A stretch of DNA of 64,000 bases from Trichomonas vaginalis G3. Lineage: Eukaryota > Parabasalia > Trichomonadida > Trichomonadidae. Each line of letters begins with the position of its first letter. Within the stretch, counting starts at the first letter, position 1. Below the pieces are notes generated by a model. The model was not told the DNA's origin and ran no database searches. It worked only from the letters and a program-made list of their open reading frames with translations. The stretch covers positions 19,669,355-19,733,354 of the forward strand of contig NC_067204.1 of assembly GCF_026262505.1 (NCBI RefSeq), written 5' to 3'. Below, piece by piece: positions 33,673 through 45,267 of this stretch. The translations under genes were made by a program, and so were the position numbers.

Positions 33673-34572
33673 TTATTTTGCTGGAACTTTTGAATCTATT
33701 ATTTCCTGTATTTGTTCATGAAGTTGATTTTTAGCATTTTCATCGAAATTAATAGACCGAATATATTCATTAATTGCATTCTTATAATCATCTGATTTCT
33801 CAAATTTTCTTTTATCTGATTCCTTAACTAAATCATAAGTTAAACCTCGTTGCTGATATAATGGTTTCTTAATTAAATCTTTGAATGCTTGAGATAAAGC
33901 ACCTGATGCAATTCTTGCTACTATAATTGGTTGGAATTGCTGTTTAAGTTCATCTTTAACATTTGCGAAAACTGGATCGAATAAAGCAACTTTAAAGAAT
34001 TTCTTAGCTGGAATTTCAGGTCTTAAATTTGCATATTGACCATCAAACTGGTTAGAATATCGTGGTAATCCATCCGGTCCCTCTTCAATAGCATTTAATT
34101 CTTCATTGAAGTAAGAATATGGATTATGACGGTATGAATTAATTGGACCATTTTCACCTTCTCCAATGTATTGTTTAACAGCTTTTCCATTTTCATCAAA
34201 TTGCATAGGATAATGTTCATTATATGCTTTACGTTTAGGATAATCCGTCATTGTTAATTTATACCCATTTATGACTTTAATATTTCCTTGACCATCAGTA
34301 ACGAAAACTTCATTTATTCCATCAGGTTTTCCATTTGGACCCGTAATGTCTGCTTCGTGTGCTTCCCAATTTGGTCCGTGACGTTTGGCATATGCTTGAG
34401 CTTCTGGTAATGTTAAAACGTTTCTCATTTGTTTAACATCCTTTTGAAGACCGGCAACAATGTGGACTAATTCTTTCATTCCGTCTGGAACTTTCATAGT
34501 TCTATTATATGCACCCTTTTTGTTTGTTCCTTGTTTTAATGGAACCTGTAGAAGATTTGCAATTTCTGTCAT
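33673..34572 (-). CDS. Polinton A 299-aa protein, unknown, virion module
   Basis: No family recognised. Near residue 75 it contains [20 protein letters not shown] followed by [20 protein letters not shown], then a long region with [13 protein letters not shown]. The C-terminus is Lys/Glu-rich and probably helical. It lies between the 233-aa gene and the packaging ATPase, inside the minus-strand virion cluster, so a structural or scaffold role is inferred from place only. Confidence 0.6.
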   Translation of the reverse strand: MTEIANLLQVPLKQGTNKKGAYNRTMKVPDGMKELVHIVAGLQKDVKQMRNVLTLPEAQAYAKRHGPNWEAHEADITGPNGKPDGINEVFVTDGQGNIKVINGYKLTMTDYPKRKAYNEHYPMQFDENGKAVKQYIGEGENGPINSYRHNPYSYFNEELNAIEEGPDGLPRYSNQFDGQYANLRPEIPAKKFFKVALFDPVFANVKDELKQQFQPIIVARIASGALSQAFKDLIKKPLYQQRGLTYDLVKESDKRKFEKSDDYKNAINEYIRSINFDENAKNQLHEQIQEIIDSKVPAK

Positions 34573-34612
34573 GTTTAATTATAAATAAAAAATAAAAATT
34601 AATTATAAAAAG

Positions 34613-35440
34613 TTATTCGAATTTAATGGAACCTTTATTTAAATCAACTATTATTTTTCCATGTTCTCCTAATTGTTGATATTGTGTGTAAAGTTCATTA
34701 ATGCTCATTGGTAAATTCACTTGATAAAGCATAACGTTCAACTGTTGACGACTAAAACCACTGAAAATGAAAAGGGTGGACAGGTTTGATTTAATGTTTG
34801 TGCTTAATGCTTTAAAGTATTGAACAGCCATGAAGAATGAACACTGAATGTGTCGACATTGAGTTAATAATTGATTAAAATATGATTTCTCATTAGTTAT
34901 TAGTTTTGATTTCACCGCATCATCTAGAAAAATGAGTGAATGCAAAAATTCTCTATCAAAATTTGAAATAGAAAGTGTTTCAAATAATTCATCCCGTTGT
35001 TTATCAATAATTTTATCCTCTAATCCTTGCTTCTTGATTGTATTATATAATTCTTTATACATTACAAAGTTTTTTAAATAATCTTCTGCTTCTTCTTGTG
35101 ATAAATAAATAATTGGAATTTTGATTAAATGCTTTAAAGATTCAAATGTATCATCTGAAGGTGAACCTGAACGGTTGATATAAATTAACACATGTGAATA
35201 GGGTGAAGTGTTAGCAATAATGATAATTTGTTTTAATATCGTTAATGTTTTACCTTTATTTTGTTTACCAATTGCTGCAGTGATTGAATTTAAGTAACAT
35301 TCAGAATATGGAATTTTCATTAATTTTTCCTTAGATAGAGCATTTCTATTATCACTCAATGCTTCATTAATCATATCATCTACGTATGTATTATATACTC
35401 CTGCTAATTCTTCATAAGGGGTGGATGAATTTAAATCCAT
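34613..35440 (-). CDS. Polinton A genome-packaging ATPase (FtsK/HerA, A32-like)
   Basis: A 275-residue P-loop ATPase that would drive DNA into the capsid. Walker A is GKQNKGKT near residue 58; Walker B is HSLIFLDDA near residue 166. A likely sensor/arginine-finger part follows (LLTQCRHIQCSFFMAVQYFKA). Size and motif order fit Polinton and virophage packaging ATPases. It is next to the major capsid gene on the same strand, the usual neighbour. Confidence 0.87.
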   Translation of the reverse strand: MDLNSSTPYEELAGVYNTYVDDMINEALSDNRNALSKEKLMKIPYSECYLNSITAAIGKQNKGKTLTILKQIIIIANTSPYSHVLIYINRSGSPSDDTFESLKHLIKIPIIYLSQEEAEDYLKNFVMYKELYNTIKKQGLEDKIIDKQRDELFETLSISNFDREFLHSLIFLDDAVKSKLITNEKSYFNQLLTQCRHIQCSFFMAVQYFKALSTNIKSNLSTLFIFSGFSRQQLNVMLYQVNLPMSINELYTQYQQLGEHGKIIVDLNKGSIKFE

Positions 35441-35464
35441 TTAATCAAAAATAAATTTATAATT

Positions 35465-37105
35465 TTAAACATTTCTATTCATCAATATTTCATCATATGA
35501 ACTTCTATACTGCGGTGGTGTACCTGTTGGATGATATTTCAAACCTTCATCCGGTGTCCATGTCCAATATGTAGTCCTAGTAAACCAAACCTGAGGAGGA
35601 TTTGTCACTTTTGAACAGTAAGTGTCATTTTCACCCTGAATGATTGGATAAGCTTTCACTTGTACTGTAACTTGTGAGTTGAAAGTTTCTAATCCATCAA
35701 AGAATATACCCGCTCCATCACGTTGAACTGGAATAGTGCATAAGAATGAAGTTTGGTCTTTCCATGTTCTAGCTAATGGTGTGCCATCATCATCATTCAG
35801 TGGTCTAGTTAATGAGTCCTCGTATTCTTCTGTGCATTCATTCACTCCATCTAAATCAGAAGCTTGAAGCATACGTGTAAAGAATATGTCACCCACTGTG
35901 GTCATCGCTTGATCGGGGAAGTTTCTGGAATCTATAGTGACCTGAAGACCTCGAAGCATTGGATTTTCTAAAACCGTTCTTTGCATTGCATTCTTCGGAA
36001 ATGTTAACACAACATCTGTAACATTATGAAGAGCGTATGAGAAATCTGAGCTAATACCTTCAGGAGTGATGCAACCTCCATTTAGTGAACGAACGTCAAT
36101 ATGTTGAGCTGGAATCATGAATGGATCTTCCTTACTAAATAAACGTGGTATTGCTTTAACTGATTCTTCAATTAAACCGTATCCTGGTGTAATGCATTTA
36201 TCCTCTAAAACTTCCATCTTTGTGCATGAAATAATAACGTCTTCAACTGTTGCGTCAGCAGATGTAGTGGCTAAGCTTGTAATTAATTTGGCAGGAAGTC
36301 CGATTTGTTGGAATTTGCGATCATATTTATAAACATGATTCATAATCTTTTCATAATTTTCATCAGTTATCTTTTCATAAACGTAATTTTGTAAATCAGC
36401 AACTCTTAACGGGTCAACCTGACAAAATACTAAAGTATCCCTGAAAACATAATATTTAAGAATGATTTCACCAAATGATTTAGGATAATCATCGAACGCC
36501 TGAAATGCTAACAAATCATTTACCGGAATAATCATATCAAAAGTGACATCAACTTCTTCATTTGCTTTCTTGAAAACTTCTGAAGGGTCAATATATTTAC
36601 CACATACTGAGTTATCATATTTTTGAACATTATTATATAACGAATGAACAAACTTTTTAACTTTCCTTTCTGATTTTGGTTTATATGTTGCAAATGCGAA
36701 AGATTCACGGGCGCAATCCATCTGAAGATAACCAGCATCACCTCTTTCGGTTTCTACTTCTAATTGCTTAAAGCTTTGATTTGATGATTTGTAACCAACG
36801 AATAAACGCATGCATTTAAAAGCGGCATCACATGTGAAAGCTTTATTTGAAACTAGAGTTGCTTTAACTTTGCGTTTAATATATGTGTCACCTAATTGGT
36901 TCACATCATGAGCCGGATTTGTAATTCTTAAATGAGTTTGTTTATCATCAAAATATGGAGCATCAGAGTCATAGCATGAACTTTCAAGTTCTCTATAATA
37001 TCTTCTTCCATCATTCTTTGCGAATATTTCATTTATCTTTTCGAATGAATGAAATACATTTCCATTAATCGGTTTAGTGTTTGGCACTAAATAGTTAGTC
37101 GTCAT
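35465..37105 (-). CDS. Polinton A major capsid protein (double jelly-roll)
   Basis: A 546-residue protein whose size, beta-rich composition and place beside the packaging ATPase fit the double jelly-roll major capsid of Polintons. N-terminal features include RRYYRELESSCYDSDAPYFD. The first barrel shows VTFDMIIPVNDLLAFQAFDD; the second half has FPKNAMQRTVLENPMLRGLQ and a Pro/Trp-rich end (TTYWTWTPDEGLKYHPTG). It starts at AATAAATG. The fold is assigned by resemblance and context and was not modelled. Confidence 0.8.
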   Translation of the reverse strand: MTTNYLVPNTKPINGNVFHSFEKINEIFAKNDGRRYYRELESSCYDSDAPYFDDKQTHLRITNPAHDVNQLGDTYIKRKVKATLVSNKAFTCDAAFKCMRLFVGYKSSNQSFKQLEVETERGDAGYLQMDCARESFAFATYKPKSERKVKKFVHSLYNNVQKYDNSVCGKYIDPSEVFKKANEEVDVTFDMIIPVNDLLAFQAFDDYPKSFGEIILKYYVFRDTLVFCQVDPLRVADLQNYVYEKITDENYEKIMNHVYKYDRKFQQIGLPAKLITSLATTSADATVEDVIISCTKMEVLEDKCITPGYGLIEESVKAIPRLFSKEDPFMIPAQHIDVRSLNGGCITPEGISSDFSYALHNVTDVVLTFPKNAMQRTVLENPMLRGLQVTIDSRNFPDQAMTTVGDIFFTRMLQASDLDGVNECTEEYEDSLTRPLNDDDGTPLARTWKDQTSFLCTIPVQRDGAGIFFDGLETFNSQVTVQVKAYPIIQGENDTYCSKVTNPPQVWFTRTTYWTWTPDEGLKYHPTGTPPQYRSSYDEILMNRNV

Positions 37106-37174
37106 TTATTATTAAATAAAAAATCAAAATTAAAAGATGAAAATGAATTTTTAATTTTAATGAAATAATCAACT

Positions 37175-37387
37175 ATGGCTGCAGGATTCTTTAAGAAACT
37201 GTGGGATAAAGTAAAAAGAGGAGCGCATAAAGTTTGGGAAGGGATTAAGAAAGGAGCAAATTGGATATTTAAGAATAAAGAAGCAATTAGTGACGTTGCT
37301 GAACAAATAGCACCTAATGTTCCGGTAAGGGAAGTATTAAATAAAGGAGATAAGGTTTATCGTCGACTACAACCGATACTAAGATAA
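37175..37387 (+). CDS. Polinton A amphipathic protein, 70 aa
   Basis: Begins MAAGFFKKLWDKVKRGAHKV: an amphipathic, basic and aromatic helix like those of membrane-active capsid peptides such as the adenovirus protein VI N-terminus. The rest is short and charged. The opposite-strand gene next door starts with the same MAAGFFKKLW, so the two arose by inverted duplication. A membrane-disrupting role is inferred. Confidence 0.6.
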   Translation: MAAGFFKKLWDKVKRGAHKVWEGIKKGANWIFKNKEAISDVAEQIAPNVPVREVLNKGDKVYRRLQPILR

Positions 37388-37411
37388 AAATAATATTTAT
37401 TTATTTTTCCA

Positions 37412-37648
37412 CTATCTACCCCCTATTTTATTAAGTATTCCTTCAGCAATTCCACCAACTGCGTTACCTGCTTGTGCTCCCATCGCCGGATTACCTGCTT
37501 TAGCACCTAATACTCCTCCTATGATAGTTCCTGCCGTTTTCGCTACTGGTGCCAAAAAGTTTGCAACGGGTTTAATAATCTTTTGATGAACCCAACTTGC
37601 AGCTTTCTTAATTCCTTCCCATAATTTTTTAAAGAATCCTGCCGCCAT
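37412..37648 (-). CDS. Polinton A amphipathic/Gly-Ala-rich protein, 78 aa
   Basis: Begins MAAGFFKKLWEGIKKAASWV, sharing its first ten residues with the plus-strand neighbour. The second half is a hydrophobic Gly/Ala-rich segment (KTAGTIIGGVLGAKAG). Helix plus Gly-rich tail matches the membrane-lytic minor virion proteins seen in this virus lineage. It converges with 37175-37387, with 24 bp between them. Confidence 0.62.
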   Translation of the reverse strand: MAAGFFKKLWEGIKKAASWVHQKIIKPVANFLAPVAKTAGTIIGGVLGAKAGNPAMGAQAGNAVGGIAEGILNKIGGR

Positions 37649-37715
37649 CTCTGATTTAATATTAATTAAAAAATATATTTCATCACTTATATTCTAATTT
37701 TTTATTTAATGATAA

Positions 37716-38116
37716 ATGAAACCGATTTTAAAAATAAATGAAACAGAGGAGGAAGAAATAAATGAAAGTGAAAATGTTCAACAAAAAATAAACGTTGTTA
37801 AACCAATTACTGAAATAAAAATTTTTTCATCTGTTGATGAATTTAATGACTATTATGCTAATAATAAAAAATTATTTGAAGAATTGACAACATGTAAATT
37901 GAATAAAATGTTTAAAGTTGAGGACAGAGTCCAAGACCCGGAGGATTCAAAATTTCAAAAATAAAAGGTGTTGTTAGTTTAAAATCTATTCCTCAATCAA
38001 GAATCACCTCATTAATGAAAATTGATGATTTAACAAAAAGAATAGAAATTATTGAAGAGCGAATAAATCAAATTATTGATTTCATAAATCATGACTCGTT
38101 GAGCCCGGGTCCTTAA
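37716..38116 (+). pseudogene. Polinton A small acidic protein gene, unknown, broken
   Basis: The first part (82 aa) reads KINETEEEEINESENVQQKI and continues with a charged, probably helical segment. Coding-like sequence with coiled-coil character continues further (DDLTKRIEIIEERINQI). Family unknown. Its 3' end runs into a cluster of small GC-rich palindromes. Confidence 0.5.
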
Positions 38117-38142
38117 AGCTCAAGGCACAAAGTGCCCAGGAC

Positions 38143-38628
38143 TTAAAGTCCATCACTGAGTTCAAGGTTATATTCATCAAATATTTCATTATTAAATGCA
38201 ACTTCTGCTAGTTTATTTATTTTTTCAATACGATCATTTGAAAGTCTATCGTTTAATTTTTTCTGAAGTTTTTCATTTTCTAGTTCTGAAACTTTATTTG
38301 GATGATATTTAAACCCGTTAAATTCTTTTTCCTCAGTTTTGATCATTAATTTACAAAGAACTTTTGTGGTTGGAATTCGTTTAAACCATTTATCATTAAT
38401 ATTTGTTATAAATTCAATATCTGGAATTAATTCCCAAATTTTTGCATTTTCAATTAATTTATTATCAAATGCAAAAGCAATAGGTTTAATATTAAACTTA
38501 CCTTTATAATATATACTTTCTACATAATCATCGAAATAAACATCTACTTGTTTAACATTTTCAAGAATTGGTGAAAGAACATCCATTAATTGATTGACGG
38601 TTACGAATCTTGATCCACTCATTTTCAT
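38143..38628 (-). CDS. Polinton A right TIR-proximal protein, 161 aa
   Basis: Starts MKMSGSRFVTVNQLMDVLSP; its ATG lies in the right terminal repeat. The first residues MKMS and the leader are therefore shared with the left-end 370-aa gene, but the proteins diverge at once. The protein is mixed alpha/beta with a Lys/Glu-rich C-terminal helix. No family recognised. Confidence 0.65.
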   Translation of the reverse strand: MKMSGSRFVTVNQLMDVLSPILENVKQVDVYFDDYVESIYYKGKFNIKPIAFAFDNKLIENAKIWELIPDIEFITNINDKWFKRIPTTKVLCKLMIKTEEKEFNGFKYHPNKVSELENEKLQKKLNDRLSNDRIEKINKLAEVAFNNEIFDEYNLELSDGL

Positions 38629-38898
38629 ACGAATTAAAAAAATAAATTATTCAAAAAATGTAAGACATGAATTTTTAAAGTTTATTTTTTTATTTTTTTT
38701 ATTTTTTTTATTTCATTATGTATGGGTTTAGTGAAAATTTCTTACGATTCTGAAAATTTTTAAATCTTGATTTATTCAAAAACGTAAGAATAAAAACCGT
38801 AAAAATCATACATTTTTTACTTCATATGTAAAAAAAAATGATACAAAATCGCTCAAAAATGTATGAATTCTTACGTTTACAAAAAAAGTCACAAAACC
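38618..38898. repeat. Right terminal inverted repeat of Polinton A
   Basis: About 281 bp, the reverse complement of 21760-22041. The outermost ~16 bp present at the left end (AGTAGTATATATTGCG) are not found here; sequence from the middle of element A follows at once. The element/host junction on this side is therefore not original. Confidence 0.9.
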
Positions 38899-38900
38899 AC

Positions 38901-41900
38901 TAATTTCCGGGTTTTCTTCTGGTTTGTGTCAGAATATTTTTTATAATATAATCTTATGTTTCAGGGTATGTAAATCTTGACTATAATATTTATTTTTGTC
39001 ATCTTCATAATAGTATACTATTCTCGTTTTTTCTATTGCATTATATCTTTTATATCTATAATAATCTAAATATAATGTTTGCTTTTTTGGGTCTACATGT
39101 GCGTCAACACCATAGTCATAATAATACGGTGCTGGAGCTACGTTAGACAATGTCATATCCGTCATTTCATAAACTCTTAAATATTTCTTTTGTTTCGTCT
39201 CCATATAAGTTTAAGTAGCAGTTTGTTGTCTAATGGAACTTTACTTGTGTGCCATTATTCTTTATATGCCTACATACATTTAATTGTTATTTTTCGGAAT
39301 GAGTTTATACCGTATACATTTCTTAAGGACTGTACAACTCCCATCTAAAATATTTGTTTTCTTCATTGACAGAAAAAGTCGCCAACAATAGTTTCAATAT
39401 TTTTGTTCCAATAAACTTTGGTATATTTGTTAACAAATGATATATCTGCTTTCTTTGCTAACTCATCGTTAACATATTCCTTATCTGCCTTCTTTGCTAA
39501 CTCAATCGTTAACATTATTCCTTATCTGCTTTCTTTGCTAACTCATCGTTAACATATTCCTTATCTGCTTTCTTCCCTAACTCATCGTTAACAAATGATA
39601 TATTTGCTTTAAGGTCTAAACATTCTGAAACCCATCCTGTATCAGCTTTAGTTTTAAGAATCTTCGATGTCCGTTCATGATACCATTCAACCCTTTCTAT
39701 AATTTCATTATCTTTTTCATTACTAATTCCTTATCTACCTTCTTTGCTAACTCATCGTTAACATATTCTTATCTGTTTTCTTTGCTAACTCATCGTTAAC
39801 AAATGATATATCTGCTTTCTTTGCTAACTCATCGTTAACATAAAGTTTTATCTGCTTTCTTTGCTAACTCATCGTTAACAAATGATATATCTGCTTTCTT
39901 TGCTAACTCATCGTTAACATATTCCTTATCTGCTTTCTTTCATTATGTCATTTAGGAAACCTTTTATGAATTCCTCCATTTAAATTAAATTCTTCCAATC
40001 TTCAAAACTTTGGGAAAGCATTTAATGCGTAATATCTTTGTTCTTCTGGTGGAATTGATGTTATATCATCCGTTATTCCTTTAATTTTTGAATTCATAAA
40101 TAAAATTTCTTTTATATTTGATATCACTGCACCACCTTTGCAAACGAATTCAAATGGTCATTTTTCAATACTATCTCCAAATCTCCATATTTCAACATTT
40201 GCGTTTGTTCTGCCGTCTTTGATTATATGCAATTATGGCGTATGTAATGGTCTGTGTTTGCTGTTGTTTAATCATTATTTACGATTTAAAAATAAATTTA
40301 ATCTGTTATCTCATCAGCTATTTTTTCTATTTGAAATTGCCATAATATTTCATTCATAAATTCTAAATCACAATCAAATAGGTCAGTTATTCTAAATTTA
40401 ATATTTGATAAATCTTTTGAATGAAGAATAAATGAATTCCCGGATAATTGAAAACGGATATGATAAGAAAATATGTTTAAGTTGATGGATAAAATTGTTT
40501 TGTATTGATGGGTAAGAGTTAGGGTCTAATGTTTGATGTGAAAAATCTCATTGGGGTATTAACTTTATCACATTTGATTAAAATGAAATTGGAACCAGTG
40601 TCAGAATACAAAACATCCCCACAATCTTTTTCAAAAATTTAATATCCCCAACAATGAACGAAGATGAGGAGTACAAAATTTAATTTTCAGCGGAAATTTA
40701 ATAAGGTTATTTATTTCATCAAGTTCAAAAAAGTTTATCAGGTTTTGATTTAAAATTTTCTTCATACCATACGATAAATGTTCATTTAAATAACTTAAAA
40801 TCATGTTAATATCCCATTTCGTTATCACATTATTTATATACATATCATACGTTTTTAGGTCTACGACCCCGCCGCTATGCGGCTCATGGTCATCTTTAAT
40901 AAATGATATAATAATCTGAAGGGTCTAAAAGAATGGGATTAAATTTACCACTCACAGAAACGAGAGTAACATTATAAATTCCGCTAACTGTTAAATTTAA
41001 TTCACAGTTATTATTCGAAATAATATTGATAATTGACATTTTTTTATTACGATTAAAAATATGGTAAAGCGTTATTTTCCAGTGATAAATAAAACTAGAA
41101 TAAGATTACCTCAAGAATTCATAAATTCAACGAATAAGAAATTCATTCATGTTATAAATTTTAGTGTTTTCAGAAAATATGAGTCGATGTCATATTCATC
41201 ATCAGGTTATATTTCACTTCATTCAAATTAGTTCAATCAAACCCATATAATGACCATTTCATAAGATTTTCAGATGGTATTAAAATGTAATTGATAGATT
41301 AAATATGAACAGATTGACAATATCGAATTTTTGGAATTTTGGTTTAAATATCCCGATGGAAAAAGATTGAAGTTAAAGATAAAGCTGATACTATAACAAA
41401 AACAATTACAATGACCGATCGGATAGTGGGGAACAAAAAGAAATAAAACAAACGATAGAAACTGGTGAAAGGTCAATTATTATCGATTATGATTCAAAGG
41501 ATTATTATTCGATAATGTTAATGCTTGAATATTAAATAGCCTTAAAGAATTTTTCAAGTGATATTTTATATTCATCAACTATTTTATTATAAAATATCTT
41601 ATATGTTAAATGAAGTTCAGTTGTTGTTCCGTTCTTTGATATCTTAATTGTGCTAATATCCTTTATAGGATTATTTTTGGCAACTGTTCCGCAGCATGAA
41701 ACCTCATCATCTATGAAAAAATTGAATCTTCAACGTCTGAATCTTGAACATCACAAAGAATGGCGATAATGTGAATTAATGATCATAAGGTAAAATAATT
41801 AAACCGGATTGGTCAATTAAATTTATTATTGAATCATAATTATCAGTTATGATATTCACGGTAAAATTTTCATTAATTCAGAATTAATGTCTATTTTATA

Positions 41901-44900
41901 TGGCGATTGCGACTGTAATCGTAGATCCTGGGTTCTCGATGTTTGATGAAAGAGGTGGGGGTATGTTGGATAAGTGGGAATTTCAACAGGTTTTTACCAG
42001 GTTCAGATAAAATGATTGGGTCTCCATTCTCATGGTTTTCTTCATTCTCCTCATTCTTCGGTAAGTCACGAGTTAATAAATTTGGTTGAGTTGCTGACCT
42101 TGTTAATTCAGGACTAACATTAACTTTAACATTTTGAATAATTCGTGATTTATCATCATTTACGTTATAACCAACCGTAATCTCTGCTTTTGCGTTAGTG
42201 TTCTTTTGACTAGTGAAACGTCTTCTCATTTATATTCGAATAAAAAATATATTTAAACTTTTATTTTTGCTGGAATTTTGAATCTATATTATTCCTGTAT
42301 TTGTTCATGAAGTTGATTTTTAGCATTTTCATCGAAATTAATAGACCGAATATATTCATTAATTGCATTCTTATAATCATCTGATTTCTCAAATTTTTCT
42401 TTTATCTGATTCCTTAACTAAATCATAGTTAAACCTCGTTGCTGATATAATGTTTTCTTAATTAAATCTTTGAATGCTTGAGATAAAGCACCTGATGCAA
42501 TTCTTGCTACTATAATTGGTTGGAATTGCTGTTTAAGTTCATCTTTAACATTTGCGAAACTGGATCGAATAAAGCAACTTTAAAAGAATTTCTTAGCTGG
42601 AATTTCAGGTCTTAAATTTGCATATTGACCATCAAACTGGTTAGAATATCGTGGTAATCCATCCGGTCCCTCTTCAATAGCATTTAATTCTTCATTGAAG
42701 TAAGAATATGGATTATGACGGTATGAATTAATTGGACCATTTTCACCTTCTCCAATGTATTGTTTAACAGCTTTTCATTTTCATCAAATTGCATAGGATA
42801 ATGTTCATTATATGCTTTAACGTTTAGGATAATCCGTCATTGTTAATTTATACCCATTTATGACTTTAATATTTCCTTGACCATCAGTAACGAAAACTTC
42901 ATTTATTCCATCAGGTTTTCCATTTGGACCCGTAATGTCTGCTTCGTGTGCTTCCCAATTTGGTCCGTGACGTTTGGCATATGCTTGAGCTTCTGGTAAT
43001 GTTAAAACGTTTCTCATTTGTTTAACATCCTTTTGAAGACCGGCAAAATGTGGACTAATTCTTTCATTCCGTCTGGAACTTTCATAGTTCTATTATATGC
43101 ACCCTTTTTGTTTGTTCCTTGTTTTAATGGAACCTGTAGAAGATTTGCATTTCTGTCATGTTTAATTATAAATAAAAAATAAAAATTATTTATAAAAGTT
43201 ATTCGAATTTAATGGAACCTTTATTTAAATCAACTATTATTTTTCCATGTTCTCCTAATTGTTGATATTGTGTGTAAAGTTCATTAATGCTCATTGGTAA
43301 ATTCACTTGATAAAGCATAACGTTCAACTGTTGACGACTAAAACCACTGAAAATGAAAAGGGTGGACAGGTTTGATTTAATGTTTGTGCTTAATGCTTTA
43401 AAGTATTGAACAGCCATGAAGAATGAACACTGAATGTGTCGACATTGAGTTAATAATTGATTAAAATATGATTTCTCATTAGTTATTAGTTTTGATTTCA
43501 CCGCATCATCTAGAAAAATGAGTGAATGCAAAAATTCTCTATCAAAATTTGAAATAGAAAGTGTTTCAAATAATTCATCCCGTTGTTTATCAATAATTTT
43601 ATCCTCTAATCCTTGCTTCTTGATTGTATTATATAATTCTTTATACATTACAAAGTTTTTAATAAATCTTCTGCTTCTTCTTGTGATAAATAAATAATTG
43701 GAATTTTGATTAAATGCTTTAAAGATTCAAATGTATCATCTGAAGGTGAACCTGAACGGTTGATATAAATTAAACACATGTGAATAGGGGGAAGTGTTAG
43801 CAATAATGATATTTGTTTTAATATCGTTAATGTTTTACCTTTATTTTGTTTACCAATTGCTGCAGTGATTGAATTTAAGTAACATTCAGAATATGGAATT
43901 TTCATTAATTTTTCCTTAGATAGAGCATTTCTATTATCACTCAATGCTTCATTAATCATATCATCTACGTATGTATTATATACTCCTGCTAATTCTTCAT
44001 AAGGGGTGGATGAATTTAAATCCATTTAATCAAAAATAAATTTATAATTTTAAACATTTCTATTCATCAATATTTCATCATATGAACTTCTATACTGCGG
44101 TGGTGTACCTGTTGGATGATATTTCAAACCTTCATCCGGTGTCCATGTCCAATATGTAGTCCTAGTAAACAAACCTGAGGAGGATTTGTCACTTTTGAAC
44201 AGTAAGTGTCATTTTCACCCTGAATGATTGGATAAGCTTTCACTTGTACTGTAACTTGTGAGTTGAAAAGTTTCTAATCCATCAAAGAATATACCGCTCC
44301 ATCACGTTGAACTGGAATAGTGCATAAGAATGAAGTTTGGTCTTTCCATGTTCTAGCTAATGGTGTGCCATCATCATCATTCAGTGGTCTAGTTAATGAG
44401 TCCTCGTATTCTTCTGTGCATTCATTCACTCCATCTAAATCAGAAGCTTGAAGCATACGTGTAAAGAATATGTCACCCACTGTGGTCATCGCTTGATCGG
44501 GGAAGTTTCTGGAATCTATAGTGACCTGAAGACCTCGAAGCATTGGATTTTCTAAAACCGTTCTTTGCATTGCATTCTTCGGAAATGTTAACACAACATC
44601 TGTAACATTATGAAGAGCGTATGAGAAATCTGAACTGATACCTTCAGGAGTGATGCAACCTCCATTTAGTGAACGAACGTCAATATGTTAGCTGGAATCA
44701 TGAATGGATCTTCTTACTAAATAAGTGGTATTGCTTTAACTGATTCTTCAATTAAACCGTATCCTGGTGTAATGCATTTATCCTCTAAAACTTCCATCTT
44801 TGTGCATGAAATAATAACGTCTTCAAACTTGTTGCGTCAGCAGATGTAGTGGCTAAGCTTGTAATTAATTTGGCAGGAAGTCCGATTTGTTGGAATTTGC

Positions 44901-44981
44901 GATCATATTTATAAACATGATTCATAATCTTTTCATAATTTTCATCAGTTATCTTTTCATAAGTAATTTTGTAAATCAGCA
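38901..44981. mobile_element. Second partial copy of Polinton A (virion half), heavily broken
   Basis: Same orientation and gene order as 30302-36399: tail fibre, 245-aa protein, 159-aa protein, 233-aa protein, 299-aa protein, packaging ATPase, and about half of the major capsid. There is no terminal repeat at either end. Base identity is high, but short length differences are frequent all along, so nearly every gene is broken (dozens of breaks). Substitutions are few compared with length changes, which is unusual for ordinary decay and is discussed under findings. Confidence 0.9.
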
Positions 44982-45267
44982 TCCCCAATATCTATCTATG
45001 CCAACCTTTCTGAGTGTACTTAAATATATGTAATGACTGTGTGCAGGTAAAATTTTCACGCGAAATCGTTTTACTTCACCTGTGTCCTTTGAAAGTTTGC
45101 ACAATACAAAAACCGTCGACTATTTGTTCCCATGCACAACACCAACATTACTCTGAGGACCCTGATCCATAAATGTATATAATAGAACCTACTACTGGTT
45201 CATTAATCAAACATATGAAAATAAGACAGATTGTCTCTTTAACTTAAATATAGCGCAATCCGATTTC
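44982..45267 (-). mobile_element. Fragment of element B tail fibre, same orientation
   Basis: Matches 58837-59130, the tail-collar part of the element B fibre gene, in the same orientation and with many small differences. It is joined to the capsid fragment of A on the left and to an inverted copy of the rest of B on the right. Confidence 0.85.

Larger units (their letters stand above)
21744..38898. mobile_element. Polinton (Maverick) A, nearly whole
   Basis: A 17.2-kb Maverick/Polinton. It begins 5'-AGTAGTATATATTGCGGG and has inverted terminal repeats of about 280 bp (21760-22041 and 38618-38898). Parts in order: TIR-proximal gene, protein-primed-type DNA polymerase B, integrase, small genes, a noncoding tRNA-like locus, tail fibre, virion-like proteins, packaging ATPase, major capsid, amphipathic peptides, TIR-proximal gene. 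Most genes are open; I estimate four or five breaks in all. The terminal repeats are almost identical to each other, which suggests a young insertion. Treated here as an endogenous fossil. Confidence 0.93.

Noticed and set aside
21744-38898. The integrase gene could suggest an LTR retroelement.
   Set aside because: There is no reverse transcriptase, RNase H or LTR; DNA polymerase B, packaging ATPase and capsid define a Polinton.
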